Shown here: one piece after another, positions 1 through 5,010 of the stretch
Layout of the letters: each line of letters opens with the position of its first letter
Position numbering within the stretch: position 1 is the stretch's first letter
Assembly (NCBI GenBank): GCA_017540285.1
Contig: JAFYBI010000381.1
Coordinates: forward strand, 1-6,343
Source of the DNA: Clostridia bacterium
GTDB lineage: Bacteria; Bacillota; Clostridia; Oscillospirales; CAG-272
Length of the DNA stretch: 6,343 bases
Direction of reading: 5' to 3'
Notes under the pieces: model-generated
The model's input: the letters and a program-made list of their open reading frames with translations, nothing else
Databases searched by the model: none
Told to the model about the DNA's origin: nothing
Program-made: the position numbers and the translations under genes

Positions 1-452
1 AGATCCCACGTTCCGAAGCCGCCCATCGACAGCCCCGTGACGTAGATCCGATCGTCGTCCACGTTATAGAAGTCCCGGCATTCGTCGATCAGGAGGCAGA
101 GCGTCTCGAGACCGGGTGATTCCGGCGTCACATCGATCGAGTAGTTCCCGTTTTCCCACGGGACGAGGACCCATTGACTGTCCTCCGGGCACTGGGGCGC
201 CAGGACGATGGAGTCGTAGACCGGGGACTCCGGATCGTTGAACAGCGTCTGGATATGGATGAGCTGGCGCTCGTTGTCCGTGCCGCGTTCGCCCGCCCCG
301 TGCAGGAAGATGAGGAGCGGGTACCGCTCGCCGCAGTCGTAATTCTTCGGAACATAGATGCGGTAGGGAAGCGTGAAGCCGTTGTTCTCGAATTTCCGCG
401 CGGCGAAGATGTCGCCGACCTTGTAGGTCTGGGTGCGCTTGACTTTCATCAT
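1..452 (-). CDS. Alpha/beta-hydrolase esterase or predicted peptidase, C-terminus missing
   Basis: The start codon and 150 codons are present; the gene runs off the left edge. Two landmarks of serine alpha/beta-hydrolases of the predicted-peptidase/carboxylesterase type are visible. HGAGERG at residues 51-57 is the oxyanion-hole loop after a hydrophobic strand, and GLSMGG at 140-145 is the nucleophile elbow with Ser142 as the likely catalytic serine. The acid and histidine of the triad would lie beyond the edge. No signal peptide is seen, so it is probably cytoplasmic. Two adjacent ATG codons (452 and 449) could serve as start. Neither has a good Shine-Dalgarno sequence, and the gene begins only 9 bases after the stop of the upstream oxidoreductase, so translational coupling is likely. 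Pairing with a sugar-type oxidoreductase suggests cleavage of an ester-decorated or other carbohydrate-derived compound; this is inference and the substrate is unknown. Confidence 0.85.
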   Translation of the reverse strand, partial: MMKVKRTQTYKVGDIFAARKFENNGFTLPYRIYVPKNYDCGERYPLLIFLHGAGERGTDNERQLIHIQTLFNDPESPVYDSIVLAPQCPEDSQWVLVPWENGNYSIDVTPESPGLETLCLLIDECRDFYNVDDDRIYVTGLSMGGFGTWD

Positions 453-461
453 GGCGGCGGC

Positions 462-1517
462 TCAGAGGGTCACTTCATGCCCGGCATCGCTCGAATCGTA
501 GATGCCCTGCATGAGCTTGGAGGTCAGAATGTTGCGGTCGATGTGGCTCGGGAGCTTCTCGCCCGTCTGCACGCAGGAGACGAACGCGTTGATCTCGTTC
601 TGGAACATCGGGGTGCTTTCGTATTCCGGCTTGTAGCTGTAGAGCTTGCCGTCCTTCGTCGTGTAGACCGTGAAGTCTCCGCCGTACTTCAGACGGATGC
701 CGCCCTTCGTGCCGAGGAAGTCGATGTACTGCTCCGCGACGCCGATGTTCTGCGCCCACGCGCCGTTGAGGGTGATGGTGGGGCCGGTCGTGCGCACGAA
801 CGCCGTGACGGAGTCGTCGACGTCGTAGGTGCCGTTCAGGTCCTTCGTGTTCTCCGCCCACATGCTCTCGTAGACATAGTTGGGCATGTCGACGCCGAGC
901 TTGCAGAACGCCTTGCCGGAGACGGTCTTCGGTTCCGGGTCGCCCATGCAGTACATCACGATGTCGAGGTAGTGGACGCCCCAGTCGATGAGCGCGCCGC
1001 CGCCCGCGATCTCCTTCGTGGTGAACGCGCCGCCGAGGCCGGGGATGGAGCGGTGCGCGCGGAAGGAAACGTACACGTGGTACACTTCGCCGAGCTCGCC
1101 CGCGTCGATCAGCTTCTTGATCTCGTTGACCGCGGTGTTGAAGCGGTTCACGACGCCGATGTTGAGGGTGAGGCCGGTTTCATGCTGCGCCGCCTGCATG
1201 GTGAGCGCCTCGGCATAGGTGCGGGCCGCGGGCTTCTCGCAGAGGACGTGCTTTCCGGCGTGGAGGGCGTCGATCGCGATGATCGGGTGCATCTTGTTCG
1301 GGGTGCAGACGGAGACGGCGGTCACCTCGGGATCCGCGAGGACGTCGTGATAGTCCGTCACGGCGATGCCGCAGCCGTATTTCTGAACGGCGGCTTCCGC
1401 ACGCTCGGGGATGATGTCGCAGAAATACTTGATTTCCGCATCCGGGCAGTTGAGGTAGGACGGGATGTGCGCGGAATTCGCGATGGTACCGCAGCCGATA
1501 ACGCCGACTTTGATCAT
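462..1517 (-). CDS. Gfo/Idh/MocA family NAD(P)-dependent oxidoreductase
   Basis: A complete 351-residue protein, the usual length for this family, which oxidises or reduces sugars, inositols and related polyols in the cytoplasm. The N-terminus shows the Rossmann dinucleotide loop GVIGCGTIA (residues 5-13). The family signature EKP lies at 94-96 after CTPNKMH and GKHVLCEKP. The C-terminal catalytic domain has the GGGALIDWGVHYLD block at 172-185, in which Asp178 and His182 match the usual active-site D-x-G-x-H. The start at 1517 is chosen because AGGAGA lies about 8 bases upstream and the Rossmann fold begins directly there; an in-frame ATG at 1580 would overlap the -10 box and is rejected. The gene is first in an operon with the downstream hydrolase. 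The exact substrate cannot be read from sequence. Confidence 0.93.
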   Translation of the reverse strand: MIKVGVIGCGTIANSAHIPSYLNCPDAEIKYFCDIIPERAEAAVQKYGCGIAVTDYHDVLADPEVTAVSVCTPNKMHPIIAIDALHAGKHVLCEKPAARTYAEALTMQAAQHETGLTLNIGVVNRFNTAVNEIKKLIDAGELGEVYHVYVSFRAHRSIPGLGGAFTTKEIAGGGALIDWGVHYLDIVMYCMGDPEPKTVSGKAFCKLGVDMPNYVYESMWAENTKDLNGTYDVDDSVTAFVRTTGPTITLNGAWAQNIGVAEQYIDFLGTKGGIRLKYGGDFTVYTTKDGKLYSYKPEYESTPMFQNEINAFVSCVQTGEKLPSHIDRNILTSKLMQGIYDSSDAGHEVTL

Positions 1518-1552
1518 GGTGAAATCTCCTTTACGGATAAAAATTTCCGGTT

Positions 1553-1599
1553 GTGCGGGGATATTCCCCGTTTCCTCCATTATAGCACAGGTGCGGGGA
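1553..1599. promoter_or_regulatory. Direct repeat around the -10 and leader hairpin (candidate operator)
   Basis: The 9-mer GTGCGGGGA occurs at 1553-1561 and again at 1591-1599, 38 bases apart. One copy lies in the -10/-35 spacer of the oxidoreductase promoter and the other in its leader. The leader copy is also half of a hairpin with GGGG (1557-1560) and CCCC (1566-1569) around a five-base loop. Placement on both sides of the -10 is what a repressor site would show. No regulator gene is visible in the window, so this remains a candidate. Confidence 0.35.
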
Positions 1600-1607
1600 A
1601 ATTACAA
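1579..1607 (-). promoter_or_regulatory. Sigma-A promoter of the oxidoreductase-hydrolase operon
   Basis: Read on the minus strand, TATAAT (1579-1584) is preceded by TGC, giving an extended -10, and a TTGTAA -35 (1602-1607) lies 17 bases upstream. Transcription would begin near 1572, leaving a leader of about 55 bases before the ATG at 1517. That leader contains a small GC hairpin. The promoter is back to back with the tRNA promoter; the two -35 boxes are 23 bases apart. Confidence 0.75.
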
Positions 1608-1630
1608 CCACAAATTTGCGTGTTTTTCGC

Positions 1631-1659
1631 TTGACACCCAGGGGCGGATATGATATAAT
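1631..1659 (+). promoter_or_regulatory. Consensus extended -10 promoter of the tRNA gene
   Basis: TTGACA (1631-1636) and TATAAT (1654-1659) are separated by exactly 17 bases, and TG at 1651-1652 gives an extended -10. Both hexamers are perfect. Expected transcription start is near 1666, six bases before the mature tRNA. Such a strong promoter fits a stable RNA gene. Confidence 0.93.
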
Positions 1660-1671
1660 ATCCCTGTTCGC

Positions 1672-1745
1672 GGGCCATTAGCTCAGTTGGTCAGAGCTCC
1701 CGGCTCATAACCGGTTGGTCCCGGGTTCGAATCCCTGATGGCCCA
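1672..1745 (+). tRNA. tRNA with CAU anticodon (elongator Met, or Ile2)
   Basis: A 74-nucleotide cloverleaf can be drawn. The acceptor stem has seven Watson-Crick pairs (1672-1678 with 1738-1744), the D stem is GCTC/GAGC, the anticodon CAT is at 1706-1708 in loop CTCATAA, the T loop is TTCGAAT, and the discriminator base is A. The G1-C72 pair rules out an initiator tRNA. Elongator Met and lysidine-modified Ile2 share this anticodon and cannot be separated by eye. CCA is not encoded. Two stem positions are C-U mismatches: 1699/1715 at the top of the anticodon stem and 1722/1736 in the T stem. They may reflect divergence or early decay, but the intact acceptor stem, consensus promoter and terminator argue that it is expressed. 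Confidence 0.9.
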
Positions 1746-1908
1746 TAGAAAAAAGATCCCCTCGGGGATCTTTTTTCTATGGCTTTCAAGGTGAGACACG
1801 GATGGAGTTTCCGCGCTTCGCGAGTGAAACAAGCCAAACGAAGCACGGAGGGCTGCATACGCGATCCCGCTGCATGTCCCGGAAACTCCGTGGCGACGCA
1901 GTCGCCGG
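1723..1908 (+). repeat. Tandem cassette copy A: tRNA T-arm, terminator, inverted-repeat body
   Basis: This unit begins in the T arm of the functional tRNA (1723-1735), includes the terminator, and continues into a body bounded by perfect 10-bp arms GGAGTTTCCG (1804-1813) and CGGAAACTCC (1880-1889). Inside the body a second stem GCTTCG/CGAAGC (1815-1820 and 1839-1844) can form. A short hairpin GGCGAC/GTCGCC (1892-1897 and 1901-1906) closes the unit just before the next T-arm fragment. It shares exact blocks with copy B: CTCGGGGATCTTTTT, CGGATGGAGTTTCCG and GTCCCGGAAACT, in the same order. Confidence 0.75.
1746..1780 (+). terminator. Strong bidirectional intrinsic terminator after the tRNA
   Basis: A near-perfect inverted repeat begins at the last base of the tRNA (arms about 1745-1761 and 1764-1780), with GATCCCC/GGGGATC at its core and a four-base CTCG tip. 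The right arm carries six T residues (1771-1776) and the left arm six A residues, so it can stop transcription in both directions. On the minus strand it would keep transcripts leaving the lysin gene from running antisense through the tRNA. Confidence 0.92.
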
Positions 1909-2074
1909 GGGTTCGAGTCCCTGAGCGAGTGAGTCTTTCTCCTTCTCGGGGATCTTTTTCTGTGGGTCATCAGGATTGAGAAGACGGATGGAGTTTCCGC
2001 AGCCGCGCGAACGATACCGCTGCACACAGTACGAAGGGCTGCACGAGACGGACCGCTGCACGTCCCGGAAACTT
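1909..2074 (+). repeat. Tandem cassette copy B, degenerate tRNA-end unit
   Basis: It starts with a T-arm fragment GGGTTCGAGTCCC (1909-1921) that has no recognisable rest of a tRNA. A decayed terminator follows: CTCGGGGATCTTTTT at 1945-1959, whose left arm no longer pairs. The body then runs from CGGATGGAGTTTCCG (1985-1999) to GTCCCGGAAACT (2062-2073), with inverted arms AGTTTCCG/CGGAAACT. Block order matches copy A and the unit is about 20 bases shorter. No protein gene is supported here. Confidence 0.72.
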
Positions 2075-2087
2075 GGGTTCGAGTCCC
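2075..2087 (+). repeat. Third tRNA T-arm fragment
   Basis: GGGTTCGAGTCCC is identical to the fragment at 1909-1921 and one base different from the T arm of the real tRNA at 1723-1735. It follows directly after the body of copy B and marks the start of a third unit of which nothing else is recognisable. Confidence 0.7.
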
Positions 2088-2185
2088 TTTCATGGACTGC
2101 TAAGGCGATCTCCTCGGACATCGCCCGGGAAATCTCCCCGGCACCTTTCCGGGAAAATTAACTCTCCGGAAATCATGGAGGAAAT
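2088..2185. other. Non-coding stretch with a short hairpin
   Basis: No gene is supported. A stem GGCGAT (2104-2109) with ATCGCC (2120-2125) encloses a ten-base loop. Several CCGGGAAA/CCGGAAAT-like words follow between 2124 and 2178, including a weak inverted pair at 2124-2132 and 2146-2153. No T run follows, so it is not an obvious terminator. Confidence 0.35.
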
Positions 2186-2348
2186 ACGGATTGCCGCGTC
2201 GCAGGCTTTGCGACCTGCACCTCGCCATGACACATTTTGTGCAGCGAACCGAAACAGCGTGCCCGCGGCAAACGTGCGGTCATCGTCCGGAAATATCCGT
2301 TCTCTCAAACAAGGTGTCATTGCGAGGGCGTAGCCCGTGGCAATCCGT
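2186..2348. repeat. MITE-like element with inverted palindromic-repeat ends
   Basis: ACGGATTGCC at 2186-2195 is the exact reverse complement of GGCAATCCGT at 2339-2348. The inner ends match too: TCGCCATGACAC (2222-2233) against GTGTCATTGCGA (2314-2325), 11 of 12. Each end also carries its own hairpin: GTCGCA/TGCGAC (2198-2203, 2209-2214) on the left and GGGC/GCCC (2326-2329, 2333-2336) on the right. Words of this GGATTGC...CGCAATGACA type are known as dispersed palindromic repeats that give rise to spurious ORFs in many bacterial genomes. The roughly 80 bases between the ends carry no gene. No transposase is present; mobilisation in trans is inference. Confidence 0.72.
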
Positions 2349-2349
2349 T

Positions 2350-2403
2350 CCCCTGCATGCGCCGGACGGTTCTGTTCGGGAAACGACGGCCCTCCGGCAG
2401 GGG
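2350..2403. repeat. Imperfect stem-loop downstream of the lysin gene
   Basis: CCCCTG (2350-2355) pairs with CAGGGG (2398-2403), and CCGGA (2362-2366) pairs with TCCGG (2393-2397) inside it, leaving an asymmetric internal loop. It begins one base after the MITE-like element and ends ten bases before the lysin stop codon. It lacks a T run, so it may act as an mRNA 3' end stabiliser rather than a classical terminator. Confidence 0.4.
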
Positions 2404-2413
2404 CACGCTTCCC

Positions 2414-3004
2414 TCAGGACGGCCGCAGCTTCTTCCACAGGCGGTGGAGGAAGACCACCATCATCCCGCGGGTGCATGGCTCGTCGAGCTGAAGCCCGTC
2501 GCCCGTGCCGCGGAGGATGCCCTCTTCCACGGCCCATGCCGCCGCCTCGTCATACCACCGGGGCGGGGCTTTTTCCGCCCCCGGGACATTCGCGACGCCG
2601 ATCAGGGACGACGGATCGACGGGGACGCCGTTCTCGCGCACTTCGAAATGCAGATGCACGCCGGTCGCGCGGCCCGTCTGACCCTCGACGCCGACCGGCT
2701 GACCCGCTTCGACCCGGTCTCCCTGCGCCACGGCCCGCGAGGCGAGGTGGCAGTAATAATACATCCGCCCGTCGTCGCCGAAGAGGGAGACGTAATTCCC
2801 CCACTCCGACGTGCGGTTCATCGGATCCGTCACCATCCGCGACTGCGTCACCGAGCCGGATACCGCGGCGCGCACCGTGCGGTCGGCGTCGAGGAGCGGG
2901 ACAAGATCGATCCCGCTGTGCACGGAGGACGCGCCGGTGAAGGGATCGGCGCGCAGGCCGAAGGGGGAGGTCACGCGGACGCCGGACTCAAAGGGAAGCG
3001 TCAT
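2414..3004 (-). CDS. M23 family endopeptidase with C-terminal SLH repeat (phage-type lysin)
   Basis: A complete 196-residue protein predicted to cut peptide cross-links of peptidoglycan. The LytM-type zinc site is visible: His29 and Asp33 in HSGID, His86 in YCHL, and His117/His119 in HLHFEV (117-122). Residues 10-135 form the M23 domain, including the GxxxGxxxG-like turn before HLH. Residues 149-191 match one SLH repeat (WYDEAAAWAVEEGILRGTGDG, then CTRGMM...LHRLWK), a wall-polymer binding module. There is no signal peptide, as expected for an endolysin released through a holin. AAGGAG lies about 9 bases before the ATG and inside the holin gene, which overlaps this one by 17 bases. The protein is short; most M23 lysins carry larger binding domains and SLH repeats usually come in threes. 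A host cell-wall enzyme is a less likely alternative because of the holin overlap. Confidence 0.9.
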   Translation of the reverse strand: MTLPFESGVRVTSPFGLRADPFTGASSVHSGIDLVPLLDADRTVRAAVSGSVTQSRMVTDPMNRTSEWGNYVSLFGDDGRMYYYCHLASRAVAQGDRVEAGQPVGVEGQTGRATGVHLHFEVRENGVPVDPSSLIGVANVPGAEKAPPRWYDEAAAWAVEEGILRGTGDGLQLDEPCTRGMMVVFLHRLWKKLRPS

Positions 3005-3467
3005 CGCGCTCGTCTCCTTCCGGCTTTTCCTCCGGCTGGGAAGCGGGCCCGGGCTCCGTCTGCCTGCCGAGGACCGTGAGCGCGTTTTTGAGCGCGTTCG
3101 GGACGGGCACGCCCATGAGGACCATGTTTTCGAGGATCGACAGACCGTCGTTGACCGTCAGCGAGATCGCGGCGGCGTCGCGGAGAAACGTGGAGCCCGC
3201 GCCGATGACCGCGTCGAGGCGGACGGCGACGAGGACGATCAGGAGCATCATGCCCTTGCGCAGCAGTCCCTTGAAGCCCGCGCGGCTTTCGAGGCGGCCG
3301 TCCGGGGACTTCGGCGAGCGATGGAAAATGCCCGCGACGAGGAGGCCGGTGATATAATCGATCGCCATGAAGACGACGAGGGTGACGAGCGCGGCGTCCC
3401 AACCGCCGAAGAGGGAAGCCGCCGCGGAACCGATCAAGCCCGCCGCGGTGAGAATACAGTTTTTCAT
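2988..3467 (-). CDS. Phage holin, TcdE / phage_holin_4 type
   Basis: A 159-residue membrane protein that would permeabilise the cytoplasmic membrane and let the overlapping M23 lysin reach the wall. Hydrophobic segments lie at about residues 5-20, 24-47 and 71-89. The block DYITGLLVAGIF (37-48), the GFKGLLRKGMMLLIVLVAVRLD stretch (64-85) and LSILENMVLMGVPVP (109-123) are hallmarks of the toxin-secretion/phage-lysis holin family. The tail after residue 134 is charged and acidic, typical of a holin C-terminus. The ATG at 3467 is preferred (AAGGAA about 10 bases upstream) over an in-frame GTG at 3491, which would add eight residues. Proteins of this family also export large clostridial toxins, but no toxin gene is seen here. 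A hairpin precedes its ribosome binding site. Confidence 0.92.
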   Translation of the reverse strand: MKNCILTAAGLIGSAAASLFGGWDAALVTLVVFMAIDYITGLLVAGIFHRSPKSPDGRLESRAGFKGLLRKGMMLLIVLVAVRLDAVIGAGSTFLRDAAAISLTVNDGLSILENMVLMGVPVPNALKNALTVLGRQTEPGPASQPEEKPEGDERDDASL

Positions 3468-3485
3468 CAATGAGAATTCCTTTCC

Positions 3486-3511
3486 GCGCACCGTCAGAGA
3501 GTGAGGTGCGC
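3486..3511. promoter_or_regulatory. Hairpin in the mRNA directly upstream of the holin ribosome binding site
   Basis: GCGCACC (3486-3492) and GGTGCGC (3505-3511) form a seven-base-pair GC-rich stem with a 12-base loop. On the minus-strand transcript it ends only a few bases before the AAGGAA of the holin and covers the alternative GTG at 3491. It could delay holin translation or act as a processing site. The plus-strand version is followed by CTTTTC, a weak terminator signature. Confidence 0.4.
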
Positions 3512-3596
3512 CTTTTCTATTTCCGAATGCCTTTCCCGCAGACCGGCCGTGCGGCGGCAGCCCCGGCGGTGGGGCACAGCGGCGGGCGCGGGAGAC

Positions 3597-3621
3597 GCCG
3601 GATCCGCATGAAGCGTCCGGC
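3597..3621. repeat. Stem-loop between the tail-like gene and the holin gene
   Basis: GCCGGA (3597-3602) pairs with TCCGGC (3616-3621), continued by CGC/GCG around an ATGAA loop after a two-base bulge. It lies about 26 bases after the stop codon of the tail-like gene on the minus strand. No T run follows, so readthrough into the holin is likely and a processing or attenuation role is possible. Confidence 0.4.
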
Positions 3622-3647
3622 AGGATTATGTAATAGCAGGATATGCG

Positions 3648-4637
3648 TTATCCCGCTTCCCGTGCGTCGGCGAGGACGCGGATCAGCTCTTCGAGCGCAC
3701 GGACCCGCGCGTCGATTTGGGCGATCTCCATCGCGGGACGGGTGAGGATCCGGACGGCGTCTGCGGCGTCGGACGGGCTGAGCGCATCCGACGACCCGAT
3801 CCGTTCGATGTTGAACGAAACCTTCGTCTCGGCGGGAATGCGGAAGGGGCCGCTCCAGCCGCCGAAAAACAAGCCGTCCGGCAGGTAGGCCGTCACGCGG
3901 AAGCCCTCGGCGACGTCGACCGCGGCGTCGTAACGGAACGCGAGGCACGAGGCGGTGCGGACGGATCGCGCGTCCTCTTCTTCGCGGAGACGGCCGTTTT
4001 CGGGGACCCACCGGCCGGAGACACAGACGGGGGAGAGCACGCCGTCAAGAACGGCTGTCATGCGGTCCGCGAGGATCTCCTCGGCTTCGGCGACTGCCGC
4101 GACGGCGGTGAGCATGGAGGTCGAGACGAACGAGAGGCTCTCGGCGACGGAGGCGACTTCCGCGGCGGTGCGGGTGGGGATGCGGACCGCGGCGGCATAA
4201 CGGGCGGCATCGTCCGGCGTGAGGCGTCCCTTCGGCTCTTCGTCGGCGGCGATGACGAGCACGAACGGGGTATCCGCGGGGACGGCGAGGGCGGGGCGGT
4301 CCTCGGAAACGGCGAGCGGCGCGCCGGTCTCGTCGAATCCCGTGACACGGAAGCCGGGGGAGGCCTCGATGCGGAGCGGGTAGGGGTAGGTGAGAAAATC
4401 GGCGGTGCGGACGCGTCGGCTGTGTTCGCGCCGGACGGGAGCGGGGAATTCGGCCGGTCCGGGGATCCACGTGCCGACCTCGCAGGGCGGGATGCGCGCA
4501 CCGTCGGCAAGGGCGGCGAACTGCGCGTCGGAGAGGGTGTGTCCCGGCGGCCTCGACGGGTCGCGCGCGGGCATGCCGGAAATATGGGGGATCTCTCCCG
4601 GAAAGGGGAGGGAATCGGGGGTTCGGGAATGTTTCAT
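3648..4637 (-). CDS. Phage tail or receptor-binding-like protein with two copies of one module
   Basis: A 329-residue protein without signal peptide or membrane segment. Its position just upstream of a holin and lysin is where phages of Gram-positive bacteria place a tail-fibre or baseplate-associated gene. Two parts resemble each other. Copy 1 (about 52-155) begins CEVGTWIP; copy 2 (about 205-299) begins CVSGRWVP. Each continues to an R/S-VRTA strand, a GFRVT strand, an IPA/VPAxT turn and a final VRI-T. The repeated pattern suggests two beta-sandwich modules like those on clostridial phage tail proteins, perhaps binding carbohydrate. An alanine-rich helix (about 156-200) joins them, and residues 302-327 look like a short coiled coil, a common way to trimerise. 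Start 4637 is chosen because AAGGAG lies 7 bases upstream; a further in-frame ATG at 4658 lies upstream of that site. Function is inferred from context; no single family is recognised with certainty. Confidence 0.65.
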   Translation of the reverse strand: MKHSRTPDSLPFPGEIPHISGMPARDPSRPPGHTLSDAQFAALADGARIPPCEVGTWIPGPAEFPAPVRREHSRRVRTADFLTYPYPLRIEASPGFRVTGFDETGAPLAVSEDRPALAVPADTPFVLVIAADEEPKGRLTPDDAARYAAAVRIPTRTAAEVASVAESLSFVSTSMLTAVAAVAEAEEILADRMTAVLDGVLSPVCVSGRWVPENGRLREEEDARSVRTASCLAFRYDAAVDVAEGFRVTAYLPDGLFFGGWSGPFRIPAETKVSFNIERIGSSDALSPSDAADAVRILTRPAMEIAQIDARVRALEELIRVLADAREAG

Positions 4638-4791
4638 GGAAATCTCCTTTTGATTCATCGTCTGCTTGTTTCGGTTTTGTCAGCGTTCTCGGTCCGTCAG
4701 GCGAAGGCGCGGCCTGTTCCGAAACGCGGTCCGGGGCAAAGATCCCGTTTCGAAATAAGAGCCGAAGCGGTACATTCGCTTGACGAATATG

Positions 4792-4820
4792 ATTATAACG
4801 CATTTATTCGGAAATGTCAA
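4792..4820 (-). promoter_or_regulatory. Perfect sigma-A promoter of the tail-holin-lysin operon
   Basis: On the minus strand TTGACA (4815-4820) and TATAAT (4792-4797) are both exact and 17 bases apart. Transcription would start near 4785, leaving a leader of about 150 bases before the ATG at 4637. A consensus housekeeping promoter means this block is probably transcribed unless a repressor acts on it. Confidence 0.85.
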
Positions 4821-4842
4821 TAGGTAAAAGCGTGATTATAAT
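4815..4842 (+). promoter_or_regulatory. Possible plus-strand promoter with a Spo0A-box-like element
   Basis: On the plus strand TATAAT (4837-4842) lies 16 bases after TGTCAAT (4815-4821). The latter is a poor -35 but matches six of seven bases of the Spo0A box consensus TGTCRAA. In known Spo0A-activated sigma-A promoters a 0A box replaces or overlaps the -35, and spoIIE is a classical target. The same bases form the -35 of the minus-strand promoter, so the match may be coincidental. The distance to the downstream ATG is 375 bases. Confidence 0.25.
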
Positions 4843-4862
4843 ATAAAATTTCTTTGAATCAA
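4835..4862 (-). promoter_or_regulatory. Second, upstream minus-strand promoter in tandem
   Basis: TATAAT (4835-4840) and TTGATT (4857-4862) are 16 bases apart on the minus strand, 43 bases upstream of the main promoter and in the same direction. The -35 matches four of six bases. The surrounding AT-rich island (about 4785-4870) stands out against the GC-rich background. Confidence 0.45.
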
Positions 4863-5010
4863 AAATCTCTGTCCTGTGCAGGTTCACCATGCCGTGTGGG
4901 CGAACGGCGCGGGGATCACGAGAGCTTTCCCTCGTTGTCCTCTCCTGCCGCTGCCGTCCGGGATTTCCCCGTCCCTTTCCCGCCCTCATCTCCCGTCCCC
5001 GGCGAATTCC
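4843..5010 (+). other. Non-coding stretch, possible leader or small RNA
   Basis: No convincing protein gene lies between the AT-rich promoter island and the terminator at 5011-5032. The first part can fold: GCCGT (4891-4895) with ACGGC (4904-4908), or alternatively GTTC (4882-4885) with GAAC (4902-4905). The rest is a long pyrimidine-rich tract (about 4922-5000). It does not resemble SRP RNA, 6S RNA, tmRNA or RNase P RNA. Confidence 0.3.

Noticed and set aside
174..1634. A 486-codon open frame on the plus strand
   Set aside because: It lies opposite the oxidoreductase and hydrolase genes, is Val/Asp/Arg-rich as expected of the antisense of GC-rich codons, has no ribosome binding site, and crosses the promoter region.
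1723..2087. CRISPR array
   Set aside because: Repeat spacing of 166-186 bases, diverged blocks and a tRNA-derived word do not fit CRISPR repeats and spacers.
1683..2093. Minus-strand open frames with RDSNPGPTGYEPGALTN-like peptides
   Set aside because: These are translations of the antisense of a tRNA and its T-arm copies, a well-known false annotation.
2191..3079. Plus-strand frames including a CHCEGVARGNP-like peptide
   Set aside because: The peptide is the usual false translation of the dispersed palindromic repeat; the rest is antisense to the lysin gene.
3518..3610. A 30-codon minus-strand frame in the tail-holin gap, where an XkdX-like small protein could sit
   Set aside because: No Shine-Dalgarno sequence, a composition of Arg/Pro/Ala expected from random GC-rich DNA, and no likeness to XkdX-type proteins.
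3717..4823. A 368-codon plus-strand frame
   Set aside because: It is antisense to the tail-like gene, Gly/Arg/Asp-rich, without a ribosome binding site; the minus-strand gene has a clear start, domains and context.
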